A stretch of 64,000 nucleotides of DNA from positions 1-64,000 of the forward strand of contig JASWJB010000107.1 of NCBI GenBank assembly GCA_032433595.1, read 5' to 3'. Positions within the stretch are counted from its first letter, which is position 1. Every line of letters starts with the position of its first letter. The stretch is from Conoideocrella luteorostrata. Lineage: Eukaryota > Ascomycota > Sordariomycetes > Hypocreales > Clavicipitaceae. Shown piece after piece: positions 32,097-44,068 of the stretch. A program made the translations under genes and the position numbers. The notes under the pieces were generated by a model. It was not told where the DNA came from. It did no database searches and worked only from the letters and a program-made list of their open reading frames with translations.

Positions 32097-32637
32097 TTTA
32101 CGCAAGCTGTCATTGCCAGGTGATCTTTCAGCTGCTCATCGAAGCTGGTACCGCTTTGAGAACCCTGGATGGGATATTGGCTCGGTGGTCAGCTGGCCTG
32201 GATTTCACACGGGTGTGAGTGAACCCTCGCTTGCCGGCCAAAAGCTTGGGGTTGCAAAAACTTCGCTTCTTTGCTCTTCACTGTTCATTAAGACTTGGTT
32301 TTGATAATCAAAGCATAGCATAGATATTGGATGGTAGAAAGGCGGCAAAGCATTCGTTTAGATGTTGGCTTGGGTCTCTAGACCATATTTTCTGAAATTT
32401 GATATCTATTTTGTTACGTCATTCGATGGTGTATCGTAGCGGTGATGTTGCAAGCAATGTGTGAATGAGATGCCGCTTTTCAGTATGCCAGCACAAAGAA
32501 TTCGACTATCACGGAGACAGTTTGTACTGCCATCCAGTTTGTAGAATGGCTCTTGCTACCAATCATTTTGCCAAAGAAAAAAGACTCTTGTATTCATAGA
32601 TATTTTTTCACATTATAATGCGATGAGCTTACAGAAA
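32097..32637. other. Intergenic between convergent genes
   Basis: It contains only the 3' regions of the secreted-protein gene and the MFS transporter gene. Nothing else was seen. Confidence 0.4.
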
Positions 32638-34308
32638 TCACTTTAAAGGTGGTGCAGGTGTCGATTTGGTAGTCGTATCGCCTTCGGCAGCATCCCAATC
32701 AGGGCTATCCAAACGCGCATTGTCCTCGTCGACTATCCTACCAATTTTGCCTTTTTTACGCCCTCGCTTCTCAAGGATCGCAATTAATGCAATAAACGGG
32801 ATAGTCAAGGCGCCTGTCACCAGGCTCGCAATGTAGCCCCTCGTATACTCCGGAGCATCCGTGACGGGGTAAAAAATGAGAGGCCACCAGCTCACAAAGG
32901 CAAAGTCAAACGAGTTCATGAAACCAGTCGTGATTGCTCGCAGTTGAATGTCGTGCGCCGTCAGATCGGCCATCCATGAGTACCACAGAGCCTGTGGCGC
33001 GTACGTTGTTCCCAGGAGGTAGAAGGCGAAAAAGTAGCCGGCGTCGGTCGATGGATGGGCGACCAAGATGGCGCTGCCGATGACAAACGTGACTCCAATG
33101 CACATGGAGCATTCCCATCGAGATCTAATTCGGTCGGAAAGAATGGTATAAATGAGAGTGGCTACAATGGCAGTCGCGTACTGCGCCGTGGGATAATTGT
33201 TCTGCTGAATGACGGAGTATCCGCGCGACGCCATCCAGAGTTGCATCACATTGTTGCCTAGACTTTGAACACATAGGGAATAAACTGCGAATTATTTCTT
33301 AGCAACCTTTTTGCAGGTTCGGGCTTGACGATAGCTGGGACCGGGTAAATGCATCAGGAACTCACGCATGAATATGGTTGGCAGCAGCCAGAACTGCCAA
33401 CTAAGGAGAACACGTCGAAATACTGTCCGATCCCAAGTGTGTTTCCTTGCTCTACCCAGGCGCCCGACCGCGTATTCCTTTTGTTCTGCTGAAAGAAATC
33501 CGGCGCTGCGATGATGCGGTAAATCCGGGATGAAAAACCAACCTGTGGTGTTGATCAGCAGTTTAGAATAATAGAAGTGAGTTCACGGCATTGCACATAC
33601 CAAAAATGGCAATGGGAATGGTCATAACCGAGACCACGACAAACATCAAGCGCCAAGCAGGTAAAGCAGAATGCCCAGACAGTGAGCGCAACAGGCCAGC
33701 TTGGATCCATCCTCCGGCCATGTTGCCCAGATTCCCAAACCCGCAAAAGACGGCAGCTCTGGTGCCCAGCTCCGCCTGCGTATACCACGAGCCATAGATA
33801 AAATGCGCTCCGACACTAGAAAGACCAAATCAGCACGCAAACTCGATAACATCAGGACGCTACCTCGACAAGACACTAATATGCGCTATGACCAGTGGCA
33901 AACTTACTATGAAATGGCCATAAATGCCCCTTCAAAGCCATTCAGCACAAAGACTTGCCATACATGCTCAACCCGAAAAGTGATCAGAGTAAGTACGCTC
34001 CATAGGGTATTCGCCACAACGAAGACATGTCGCGGACGGACAAGTGTCAGGATTACTGTGGAAGGGATCTGGAACACGGCATAGACTATGGTGAAGATTG
34101 TGTACATGTAGTTGTAGTCCTTGCCCTGGAAGCCAACTTCGTCCCTCATGCCGCTGATGTAGGCTGTGCTGTAGCTCGCTCGGTTGATGCCAAACAGGAA
34201 CCAAATGACGGAGAAGTAGAGCAGGAGCGTGAAGTCGAGCTTGATGAGCAGAGTGCGCTCCGTACATGGCGCGCCCCAGACGGCCGTGATGACCCGCGAC
34301 AGCGCCAT
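32638..34308 (-). CDS. MFS transporter, pantothenate/allantoate permease type, 4 exons, 479 aa
   Basis: Exons (minus) 34308-33908, 33815-33601, 33542-33366 and 33284-32638. Donors are GTAAGT, GTATGT and GTGAGT; introns 92, 58 and 81 nt. The start is the first ATG (MALSRVITAVWG); upstream the frame opens only with GTG. The order of segments fits the anion:cation symporter branch that includes Liz1/Fen2 (pantothenate) and Dal5: LLIKLDFTLLLYFSVIWFLF, INRASYSTAYISGMRDEVGF, FVLNGFEGAFMAI, HFIYGSWYTQAELGTRAAVF, WFFIPDLPHHRSAGFLSAEQ, SWQFWLLPTIFM. Twelve membrane helices are expected; the C-terminus is hydrophilic with a KKRGRKK-like basic stretch (EKRGRKKGKIGR). It takes up a small organic anion at the plasma membrane; pantothenate is the best guess, not proven. 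Head-to-head with the hydrolase-NACHT gene. Confidence 0.88.
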
Positions 34309-35162
34309 TGGAAAAGGTTCGAGTTCGGTGCGTTGGCAGTACCTATTCACAGCGCCGGGTCACTTGAAGACGCTGCCGTGCATGTACCAGCCGAGTCGCA
34401 CAATGACGGCTCACGGTCGGCGCTCGAGGGAAGGAGGATGAAAAGTCGGGTGTTGCGTGAATTAATTGTCGATCACGTAGCCTCTGGTCTGGTCTGCGTG
34501 CGGCACGGTACCGCTGTGCGCCGGGGATTGCATCACACCTGCAAGGTCGCACGACATGGACTGCCTGTCTTGGTTTGTAGCTCATGCAATAGGGCGTAGT
34601 ACTGCAGAGTCACGTACAACGACTCCGTAAAGCACTTAACGATAAGCACATGCACAACGTCCGGAGTATACCAAGAAAGTTTACACCCGGGCGACCTTTG
34701 GTGCCACTTTCAGCGGGAGCAGCCAGTGCTCTTTTAGCTGTAACGCTGTCAACTGGCAAGCATCATCGTCCGCTATTGAGGGGCGGGCTCAAGTCGCGCT
34801 TATCAACAGAACCGACCCAGTCAGACATCCGACCATCACCTTTTCATAGGAATTTACATCCAAGCTGTCAGTCTCGGTCCCAATCCGTCTGCCCTCTTTG
34901 TAGAGCAGCCAAATATTTCGAAGGCTTCAGGAATTCTCGCCCAGCACGCAGCCTGAGCGCCTCAACCGCCACCTGCAGTTATGTAGGCGAATCACGCAGG
35001 CTATTTCATCTTATGCTATGAGACGCGGGCTTCCCCATAATCGCATATGCACCAGATGCTGTCAGCCGCATATCGTCGCAACTAGCAGTCAGCATCAATG
35101 TGAATCCAGCACTCGCACACCTCGCCGCGACCTCGGCTCCCCCGACAGCAGTTCAATCCACG
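34309..35162. promoter_or_regulatory. Divergent intergenic region (MFS / NACHT)
   Basis: 854 bp lie between two divergent ATGs. CCGTAC and ACTCCGTAAA-type partial copies of the TACGGAGTA motif are present near 34260 and 34622. No clear TATA box. Confidence 0.4.
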
Positions 35163-38092
35163 ATGTCGCCAGCAAATGTATCCTCCAAGCTTTTGACCTC
35201 TGATCAGAAGTCAGATCAACCCAACTCCGAATATGGCCTGCACACCTTGGTGGCAAGAGACCCCCTCGCGGATGGCGTCACGGACATTGTCGCGGTACAC
35301 GGGCTGAACGGACACTACGAAAAGACATGGACCGAAGAGGTGAGCCAGTACAACTGGCTCCGCGATTCGTTCACGGGGGCATCCGAGACCATCACGGCCC
35401 GTGTAATGTCGTTTGCCTACAATGCCAAGGTGCAAAGTAGCAAGTCGACCGCCGACATCTTCGATTTCGCCGCCCAGTTGTTGGAGTGCTTGCTTTCACA
35501 GAGAGAGACTGTGATTGAACAGAGGCGCCCTATCGTGTTCATATGTCACAGCTTGGGTGGCATTGTGTTTAAGCAGGTGAGCGACTGCGGCAGAAACGGC
35601 ACGTCCCGAAAAACGGCGACGCTGAGGCAAATAATGTAACAGGCCTTCAACGCGGCATGCAGTCAAAGCCGATATGAGAACCTCGCAAAGAAGACAATTG
35701 GCGCCATGTTCTTTAGTACGCCACATAGAGGGTCTTCAATGGCTAGCTTTGCCGCTGTCCTGGGAAAAGTCATGAAGGCAGCGGCCTTTGGGGCCAACAC
35801 GAACACCACGTTGCTCAAAGACCTGCAGCAACATTCACCCAAGCTTGAGCAAGTCTCGAACATATTCCTGCAAGAGGCAGGAAGGCTGAGAATCATCACC
35901 TTTTATGAACTTAACAAGATGGACTTCATGAATTCAGTGGTACGTTGTTGGCGTTCCTAGATGGGGAAAGCAGCCCACTACTGACGAAATTGTGGCAGGT
36001 CGTCGATAAGGACTCGGCCATAATGCATATGAGGGCTGAAACAGCTGTCCCTTTGGACTGCGATCACCGCAACATTTGCAAGTTTGCTTCGAGATCTAGT
36101 CTGAACCTTGGAATCGTTCTGACCAACCTCGCCGGGCTTATTCGGCAAGCAACATCGTCAAAACTCCAGAGAGAAGAAGTCCTTCTTCGTCAAAGCCTCG
36201 CCACATCGAACCCTGATCACCACAAATCTAGAAACCCCAAGCCGGTATCAGGTACTTGCGATTGGATACTCAAGCATCCAACCTTCGTCGACTGGCTAGA
36301 TTCTTCATCGCTGTCCCTGCTCTGGTTGTCTGCCGACCCTGGCTGTGGTAAATCGGTTCTGGCTTCATTTTTGGTGGACCATCTGAGGAGAGAGAATCTA
36401 CCCGGCCGCAGAAGGTGGAACATTTGCTACTTCTTTTTCAAGTCAGACAACGACGAGCAGCGGGATGCCGTGCATGGATTGCAATCTATATTACACCAGC
36501 TATTCCAAAGCCAGAGCGATCTGTTAGGGAAAGCGGTAGAAGGCTTGAGCAGCAAAAATATTAGATCAGTTCAAGCGCTGTGGCACGGGCTAACTGAGGC
36601 GATGAACCATCCTAAAGCTCGCGACACAATATGCATCCTGGACGGGCTGGATGAATGTGAACCGGAAAGCCGAAAAATATTGACAAAGTCGCTTTCCATG
36701 TATTTTTCGGTGACAGAAGACCCAGCCGTGATGAGGAACAACGGAGAAGGAGCATCTTTAAAGTGTTTCATATCTAGTCGGCCACATAATTCACTGAAGA
36801 TGGCCTTTGACCGACCAAGAACGAGCTCAGCACCTTACGTATCGTGCTCTATGATCCGACTCCGCGGAGAAGACGAAACAGACGCTGTGAGTCACGATAT
36901 TGGTCTCGTCATAGACGCTGAGATCTCCGAATTTGTAAACCACGGATTCCCTGAGGACCTTCTAGAAGATGTTCGCCATGAACTAGTCGCACGAGCGGAC
37001 AGGACCTTTCTGTGGGTAACGCTCATTCTTGAGTTGCTCAAGGAGAAAGTGGAAGCGGGAGCTTCGCGGCGAGAGCTCAACAAGATTTTGCGCAGCAGAG
37101 GCGTCGATGTCATTTACGCCAACATGCTATCAACCCGCCCTGACGCACCGAAAGCCAGGAAGCTCCTCAGCATTGTCCTAGCTGCAACTCGACCACTAAG
37201 TGTAGAAGAGTTAAGCATTGCGCTTGCGGTAAGACCAGAAGCCAGCACTTTCGACACGCAGAACTTGCCGCGCCGGCCAGGAGAATACTCTATGCTTGAT
37301 ATTGAGGATGACCTTGTCTACCCATTTGAGAACCATCTGAAGGCTTTGTGCGGCAATTTCATCCGGATTATTCGAAATAGCATCTATCTTGTACATGAAA
37401 CAGCTAGAGATTTTCTCATTGAGCTAGAGGGCGATACTCGCATGGAATGCAGAGAACGGCTCTTGGTTGGGCGTCGTAATACGGAAACCGAGGGCGACAA
37501 CGAGGATAACTCATCACCCGCCACGATCAATTCTTCGTTTGCATGGAGACACTCCTTCAAACTTTTGGAATGCCGCGCCACTCTTCTCGAGGTATGCGTC
37601 ACGTACATATACTGCATGGGCAAGACATCCTCGGGTTTCAAAACAGGTGAGCCGAGCCGTAGACTATCCCCATTCCTCGACTACGCCGCTGTGGCATGGA
37701 CATCGCATCTACGCGCAGTGCGTGACCGCCTATCCCCATCCGAACTGCCATACTATCAGAATTTATGCCATCCTCAATTTCCCGGATTCGAGGCTTGGAT
37801 AAGAATCTACGAGGCGAGCAACACCAAAGGCCGTTCCCTTCCGGTCGGATCCGACGACGAAGTTCAGGACTACTACGTCAACCTCTTTGAGATGGAGCTT
37901 GATGCACCTTCACGGAGGCTTGTGATAGACTCGGTGGCTTTGCAAAATATGACTGCCTATTCAAGTAATCCGGCGGCGGCCAATAACCATCACTTTCCAG
38001 TTACAGCGAATGCGAATGGTTGGGTATCGTTGAATATGGAGCAAGCGCGCTTGATGTTCAAGAATGCGTTTTTAAACCCGTGGTCTCGGTAG
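35163..38092 (+). CDS. NLR-like protein: alpha/beta-hydrolase - NACHT, 3 exons, 934 aa
   Basis: Exons 35163-35576, 35643-35939 and 35999-38092, all phase-0 junctions with introns of 66 and 59 nt (donors GTGAGC and GTACGT). The start is the first in-frame ATG (MSPANVSSKLL); the frame upstream opens with GTG only. Residues ~30-235 are an alpha/beta-hydrolase of the kind found at the N-terminus of fungal NLRs: DIVAVHGLNGHYEKTW, NWLRDSF, FICHSLGGIVFKQAF (nucleophile elbow CHSLG), and FFSTPHRGSSM. The NACHT ATPase follows, with P-loop LSADPGCGKSVLASF near residue 350, TICILDGLDECEPESRK (Walker B) near 450, and CFISSRPH. After it comes a winged-helix-like part (RPLSVEELSIALAV, YLVHETARDFLIE) and about 270 residues without ankyrin, WD40 or TPR repeats. 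By family it is a candidate non-self sensor; the hydrolase may be the effector. Confidence 0.9.
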
Positions 38093-40033
38093 CAATAAAT
38101 TAACTATCGCATGATTTTAGAAACAGTGTGTAGCTTCAGTATCTTCCATCGCAAAATAGCAATAAACAGGCGTGCGTGACAGCCAGCGCCAATTGACGGT
38201 TATCTACGAGATGCTACGGTTCTGGCTGATACTCACAGGCTCCGCGGTGAATGTCGACATTCATGGTATTTTAATGCTATACTTGTATCCGAGTCTAGCT
38301 ATTCATCGCCCAGTTAGCCGCCGCCGTTCGCATGAATCAAGGTAGTATCAAATACAGGCAACTGGCTGCTCTGTTCATCAATCAGCAATCCAATCTCGGT
38401 ACACCCCAAAATGAGACACTCAGCGCCTTCTCCCGCCAGATCGCCAGTTACTCGCTGACACTCTTGTCGCGAGCTGACGATATCTACTAGCGGATTAAAG
38501 GTGGCTTTTGTCGCCCTGTCGAAACATTTTCATCCTAATTTTGCCGAGTTGAGTATATTAAGCGCAGCTAATCGTATTCTGGTGACTGAAAACGATGCTT
38601 CTGTGAGATTCCTGTTAAATGCAGCCAATGATGCGTTGTATGATCAAGCCTTAGTGCGTGAGTTAGTTTCAGCGACAGCGATCAACTCAGACGCTTTAAA
38701 TACAAGATGCTGTGGCAAGGAACGACCCCGTGTTTGAAGAAGCATTAAGTATTATCACGTCAGCGGGGAGACATGAGACTATATTCATACGACCTCGCGT
38801 CAGCCAGCAAATGGAAGTGCTAGGTGTGTCTCTCAGTCGTCCTGCTTGTTGAAGTCACTGAGAGGCTACCTACCAAGGAGGTTGAGAAGGTCTTCATTTG
38901 GCTAGGTACTCTTCTACCAATGATGGTAGACAATTTTGTTCGAATTTGGGTAGATAACGCCTTTCAAGACAAAACCTGGCTCCTTGGATATATTTTGCTT
39001 GGCTGTTCTCACTATATCACGAGCGCTCTATCATCCAGCGCAGCAAATATTGAGACAGGCGGCCTTATGCATCGTGTAGTTGAAGACGCCTTCGGCAATT
39101 ACGCCATCATCCCAGTGTCGCATCAGTCTCAATACATTGAACACACAGACCTGGTTGTGAAGATAGACGACGCACGAGCAGTGTCTGCCGTGGAAAGGGC
39201 GGCGTGATGGGGGCAGGCATGTAGTTGCAGTACCAGCAGCATCCCACATCACATTTATTTTGTCGTCTCCCCAAAGGTTCGATCGGTCAAGCCGCCCGCC
39301 CAGCTCGCCACAGTAAATACAACCATCACATAACTTACCATTGCCACATTTGACCTCGGATAACCCACCGTTCGACATCGTGACTTAAACGCCTACAACG
39401 ACATCCGCATCAATACCTACCAGGACTCACGAATATCTGGGGACCACTAAATTCACGATGGGAATAGCCATGCGTGGCTTGGCGGAGCCTTCTCTAATTA
39501 AATGTGCCGTTTGGTGTCACTTCGCCCGGCTCACCCTCAGGTCTCGCTGATCCGTGTCAAGTTAGTAGGAGGGGATTCGCAGAGGAGCAAACATGGCTAA
39601 ATCGTGGCTCAGGATGTCTCAAATGTGCACAGTCGTATATACATACTCTTGTGGTCTTGCCAGCCTATTGCGGGCCATATTTCCCGAGTGCAGAAAATGC
39701 CTCAGCCGGGCCATAATAGGAGATGAGTGTGCATCAAAGTCCCTTACATATATGACACAAGGTATATGAGCCACTTCCCTGATCAGTGGCTTAGTTGACG
39801 AAAAGAAGTGCTCACTCTCCGTTTAGTGCGAGGGTAAGTGTTACCAGTTTCGGAAATGGCACTCTAAAATGCGCGCGTTCGCAAGACAGACTCCCCGCGG
39901 AGTCCAAGCCAGTTGCATAACTAAGAATCAAGAATCTACAGCGAACGCCACCGGAAAAAAATAAAGCTAACCGAAAGGAAGCTCGCATACATATGTTCGT
40001 GACACGCTGCAAAAAATAGACAACATTGTGATC
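38093..40033. other. Gene-poor stretch with racemase fragment
   Basis: Apart from the racemase fragment at 38314-38530, frames at 38501-38737 and 38824-39207 (+) show protein-like composition but no family I recognise; the second starts with GTG. It is likely old gene debris. Confidence 0.4.
38314..38530 (-). pseudogene. C-terminal fragment of an Asp/Glu (hydantoin) racemase
   Basis: The minus strand reads FNPLVDIVSSRQECQRVTGD, then GAECLILGCTEIGLLIDEQS and LPVFDTTLIHANGGG before a stop at 38314-38316. The GCTE motif with the second catalytic Cys, and the DTTxIHA ending, are hallmarks of aspartate/glutamate racemases. The N-terminal ~170 residues, with the first catalytic Cys, are absent upstream, so it is a truncated relic. 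Confidence 0.75.
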
Positions 40034-40104
40034 TCTCCCGCCGGGAATTGAACCCGGGTCTCAAGCGTGACAAGCTTGCATACTGACCACTATACTACGG
40101 AAGA
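40034..40104 (-). tRNA. tRNA-Asp (GTC)
   Basis: A 71-nt cloverleaf can be folded on the minus strand. The acceptor stem TCTTCCG pairs with CGGGAGA (one G-T pair), the D arm has TAGTGGTC, and the anticodon stem CAAGC/GCTTG encloses loop TTGTCAC (anticodon GTC). The T arm is CCGGGTTCAATTCCCGG. There is no intron. A-box and B-box promoters are internal and intact. Confidence 0.93.
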
Positions 40105-40589
40105 TGAAATGGCTTTTGCAACCATCGTAGCGAGCTGTGCTGTGGTCACATGACGAGTTCAATCCACTTATTAAGTCTTTAATGCAAGACCGATCTTATT
40201 ATTTGTCGTATTGGTTAACGGGGTACGCAAACAATGCAGCTAAATGAAGGTAAACGTCTGGTCTTTTATAGGGCCTCAAAGATTCGAAACAAGTGGCCAT
40301 CCATCCTAGCACGAAAATACGGGGGGGGGTGCGTGATTTCAACAAAAGAGCCCGGATATTACGATGAATTGCGTACATGAGACGGGGTGGGTGGCTCTGT
40401 GTCGATTGCGAAAATAGCCAACTTGCCACCAACTCATACTCTTGTTATTGCGTAAATATTAAAAACGATGCGAGTGGGCTCTCATGGAGAGTTAGAAGAA
40501 TTGGTAGGTACAGCGGCTACACAGCATTTCTGTCGTGCTCATGTCATTGTGCCATCTCTTTCCTTCCTCTGAACGCAGAATGACTATAG

Positions 40590-40845
40590 GGTATGACCTG
40601 TCAATAGTTTAACTGAGCCATTCGTCCACATTGTCCAATTGACCCTTTCAATTCGAACGTCCACTATACATGCAATTAAAGCTAATTATTAATAAAATCT
40701 ATTACCTAAATAACTATTTAAGCTATATAATAGTTATATATATATATATATATTAATTTCTATCTTGTTTTTGGTCGCTGAGGCATTATTTCTTGCGCAG
40801 TTAATGCCACCCCGATGGCTCAGTTAAACTGTCCCACCGCTCGCC
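40590..40845 (+). mobile_element. MITE family A, copy 1 (~256 bp)
   Basis: Same interior as the copies at 49.0 and 59.1 kb (CGTCCACATTGTCCAATTGA, TATTAATAAAATCTATTACC, GGCATTATTTCTTGCG). The right end TGGCTCAGTTAAACTGTCCC is well preserved, while the left terminal repeat is mutated before GTTTAACTGAGCC. The AT repeat in the middle has expanded. No coding capacity. It is the oldest-looking of the three copies, about 490 bp from the tRNA-Asp gene. Confidence 0.8.
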
Positions 40846-41511
40846 TGTCTCGCTAGAAACTTTAATTAATTGACGGCGACAATACACGAGTAAGCCAGGG
40901 GAGACGCATTGCCGGGCGTGCGAACTATCCCTTGAGGGGCGGATCGAAGCCTTTGCCGGTATCTCGTTCAGCTACTGACTGATTTAGTTGTTGCCTTGAC
41001 GTGCACTGATTTTGCGCCTACATTTATTTCTCGGCGAGCATGCCGACACTGCTCAAATAGACTCCTTCTCTGAGAACCCCCCGGACGAGAAAATGCCGTG
41101 ATTGTGGCGGACCGTGACTTCGGCACTGTCCGTGCACCGCGTGGTTTGGATGATCTTGGGCCGTTTCTGGATAGTACGACTCGACTTCGCTGAAGCACCG
41201 AGCCGTCACGCGGAGGGTGCAATAAACAATCAACACTGAAGTGCCTGAGAACTGGCGTTTCTGACAACGCAATCGTGGTTGTGCGTTTGACCACTCCGTA
41301 CCGGTGCAATCACTGCATTGACGTCTTGACTTTTTTTCTTTTAATTTTGTTGGGTAACAAACGTCGGACGACTTGCTTAGCGTACTAGCCACAATAGGGA
41401 ACTTCGTGTTGCTCAAATTTGCAATTTGGGGGTTGGGGACACCATGCGCCAATCGTGTGCTGCCAGAGTTTGGACTCTGGCGGTTCGGCAATTGTGCAAT
41501 ATGGATGTGAG

Positions 41512-42824
41512 TACTCCGTACAGAGGACACTGGTACTGTATTTGCAGCGGCTTTAATTTTCCTCCGGATACTTCATGCAGATACTGCAGGTTAGATACTA
41601 TCCGTAGTAGACGAGTGCTTCAGAGAAATTGGGCGCGAAGCCACTGGCCAGTAATGATGCATCGCGTCTCCTTCGCCCTGCAAGTTGTGGTGGCGTGTCT
41701 CGACAAACCCGCTGCATGGTGCTGTCCGTACGGTCTGTGTACATGATTGCATGCATTACTTGTGCTCCGTACTCCGTAAGACGAACGGACCCGACGAGTT
41801 CCACTGATAGTTGGGGGAAGCTGTGCATGTCTACCGCAACGCAAAGAATTTTCCCAAGCCACCAATTCTGCGGTGTCACCGTGGCGCAAAAAGGATAGCG
41901 GCCGCGCCTGTTTAGAAAGGGAACATGTCTCACTGCGGGTGGCAGACATCTGCATCAAACTGCGACAAACGAAACAAAGTATCTGCAGTTTCAATTATCC
42001 TCCCGGGAAACAAAGCCGACGGTAAAACGGGTCCGGAAGGCAGTGAGCTTAAAATGGTCATGCCAGCGGGCCGGGGTTCAGAGCAGTCATTAGTTGCTAT
42101 CCACCGTGCCACCCAAACCAAATGCCAGTGGCCTGAAAAAGCACCCTGACTGCAGATCCGGTTGAGCTTCCTGGTAACTAATACGGCTTCGAAGACACAG
42201 GTCAAGATGATGAAACCGCCAAGCAGCCCGAGACTCATAAGTGAGTTCGGATGGGTTTTCCTTTTTTCTTGAAAGTGTTATGGTGTACGGAGTACAGCAT
42301 ATCATAATGGTGTCAATTTGCCAGCCACAAAACGCGTAGGCTTTGGTTTTTTTTTTTTTGGTCGTTGGGTTCTTGGATCTTTGTTCTCAGACTGGCTGGC
42401 GAAGCAAATGACACATGGAGGGTTCTGCGCAGCCCGATGCTATGCTGCGAAATGCAGGAGACTGGATCAAACAGGTGGTCAAAAGCGCCTGGCCATGACC
42501 CCGAACAGTCCGTCCACTGGGCTGGAGAGGCTTAGCTGGCGCTGATATTAGCCCAGGCCGTGATTTGCCCAGCCGGCAAGAAGTCGTGTTGGACGGATGA
42601 ATTGTCAAATCTCGCCCATGCAGCTATTCCCGCCTTTACCCTTGGTTAGCAGGCCGTTTTATCAGCTCATCTCCTCAGTTTCTCCAGTCTCCTTTTATCG
42701 CCAGGGGTTGTCGATGCCGCCTCTTCCTAGCACGCCTACGCCCTGGCGCGATTCCCAGCTCCTCCGCTTGATCGAGGTCTCGACGCCACCGGCCAGGCCC
42801 TGTTCCTGGCCAGGGTACGGAGTA
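41512..42824. repeat. Cluster of four TACGGAGTA 9-mers
   Basis: Exact copies at 41512, 41770 (next to a partial copy GCTCCGTAC), 42286 and 42816. It is the same motif as in the 12.3-13.6 kb cluster, again in gene-poor DNA. Confidence 0.7.
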
Positions 42825-44068
42825 GTGCAGCGTGTAACGCCATTTCAATTCGATGCAGGGGATGATGGGGGGATCCCTTTAGTTTAGCAGTCGAGCAGGA
42901 AGAGCGCTATGGGAAGGCTAGGGCCTGGCTAGAGAAGCGGACACGCCGCCAGCCTTGATAAAGCCATTTTGATGGCCAAGCACTCCGTAGTCTGCGACGG
43001 TCTTCTCGCCCATGGCATTGATGGCTTGCTCGCGTGGGGAGCTAGGCCGCCCTCACCGCTGCCGCTGCGGAGATTTTGTCCAACATGGCATGGCGGGCGT
43101 CTCGACATGCAAAACATGGCTGATTGATTCGAAATGGTGCCTAGCATGGCGTCCAGCGGCGTCCCAAATGGTTGAGTGGCGTCTCGGCCTGGTCTGGCTG
43201 CGGCCCCGATGGGGAGGGAGGGGAGGGGCAGGCAGGAACGCCGATGCTACCTGTCATACAAATACGTGCGTCCACGAGTAACCAGCTGCTCCCGACCACC
43301 ACCATTGACATACCCGTTCCCGCCATGCTGGAAATGGCCAAGTACAGTTCGCTGCGGTTGGTTCTCGCCAAGCCACGGAACGATCTGTCGCTCACGTTGG
43401 CCCTCAACTGCGCTTTTTGCCTTTCTCTCGTCTTATCAACAACAACGCACCGCGCTACGCTACTGCCCTTTCTCCTGAGCTGCCTTGCCTTGCCTTGCAT
43501 CTTGGCAGTCAAGAGCTTTGCGCACTTCGGATCAGCACGGAACGGCGTTGGCTGGCGTGACGACTGCTCGCACTCTCGTGCGTGGGCGTATGACTCTATG
43601 TGCGGGCAATCTTTGTGTCGACGAGTAACTTCCATCCTTTGCGCTGCCGTTGTCGAGCCCAGATTTCCATACCGAGACAAAATCCCTGGCCTTAACCTCC
43701 TAGCAGTGTCTCACTCCGTGAAGCAGCAGCCCTATCTCAATTCATAAGACCTGGAGCCGCGCTGCTACGGGCAGCTGAGCTGAACCCTGAGCCCGCTGGC
43801 CTGAAGGGATTGACCATCAATTATCCACGGAAACCCGGCTCCCTGGACTGGTCGTCCGCATGGGATGGCATTTGGTCTTCTTTATTTGTGAGCTCGGCTG
43901 CTACTTTATGCTTCTTCAACCTGTCGAGTTGCGAGGGTGTCACCCTTAACGACTCCGACCAACCGACAATCTATCTAGCCCTGTGTGGGCTGCCATCATA
44001 GCTTCCCGAAACCCTCCCACGCTGCTGTCACCACGGTTTCATTGTGTCCCTGACCAAATCGTACTGCG

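Larger units (their letters stand above)
40105..44068. other. Gene-poor stretch with MITE and TACGGAGTA motifs
   Basis: It holds one MITE copy (40590-40845), exact TACGGAGTA 9-mers at 41512, 41770, 42286 and 42816, and C/T-rich DNA toward 44.0 kb that is the likely promoter of the 722-aa gene. The long frame at 43172-43747 begins with TTG and looks like chance coding in a low-complexity promoter. Confidence 0.45.

Noticed and set aside
31590..32105. 171-aa Gly-rich frame on the minus strand
   Set aside because: Antisense shadow of the GC-rich, biased-codon secreted-protein gene.
38824..39207. 127-aa plus-strand frame with protein-like composition
   Set aside because: Starts with GTG, no family recognised, flanked by decayed DNA; kept only as a note in the intergenic entry.
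41024..41530. 168-aa minus-strand frame
   Set aside because: Low-similarity Ser/Arg-rich translation overlapping other open frames and a TACGGAGTA motif; no gene signals.
43172..43747. 191-aa plus-strand frame
   Set aside because: Begins with TTG, low-complexity Leu/Ser composition, no recognised domain; overlaps the likely promoter of the 722-aa gene.
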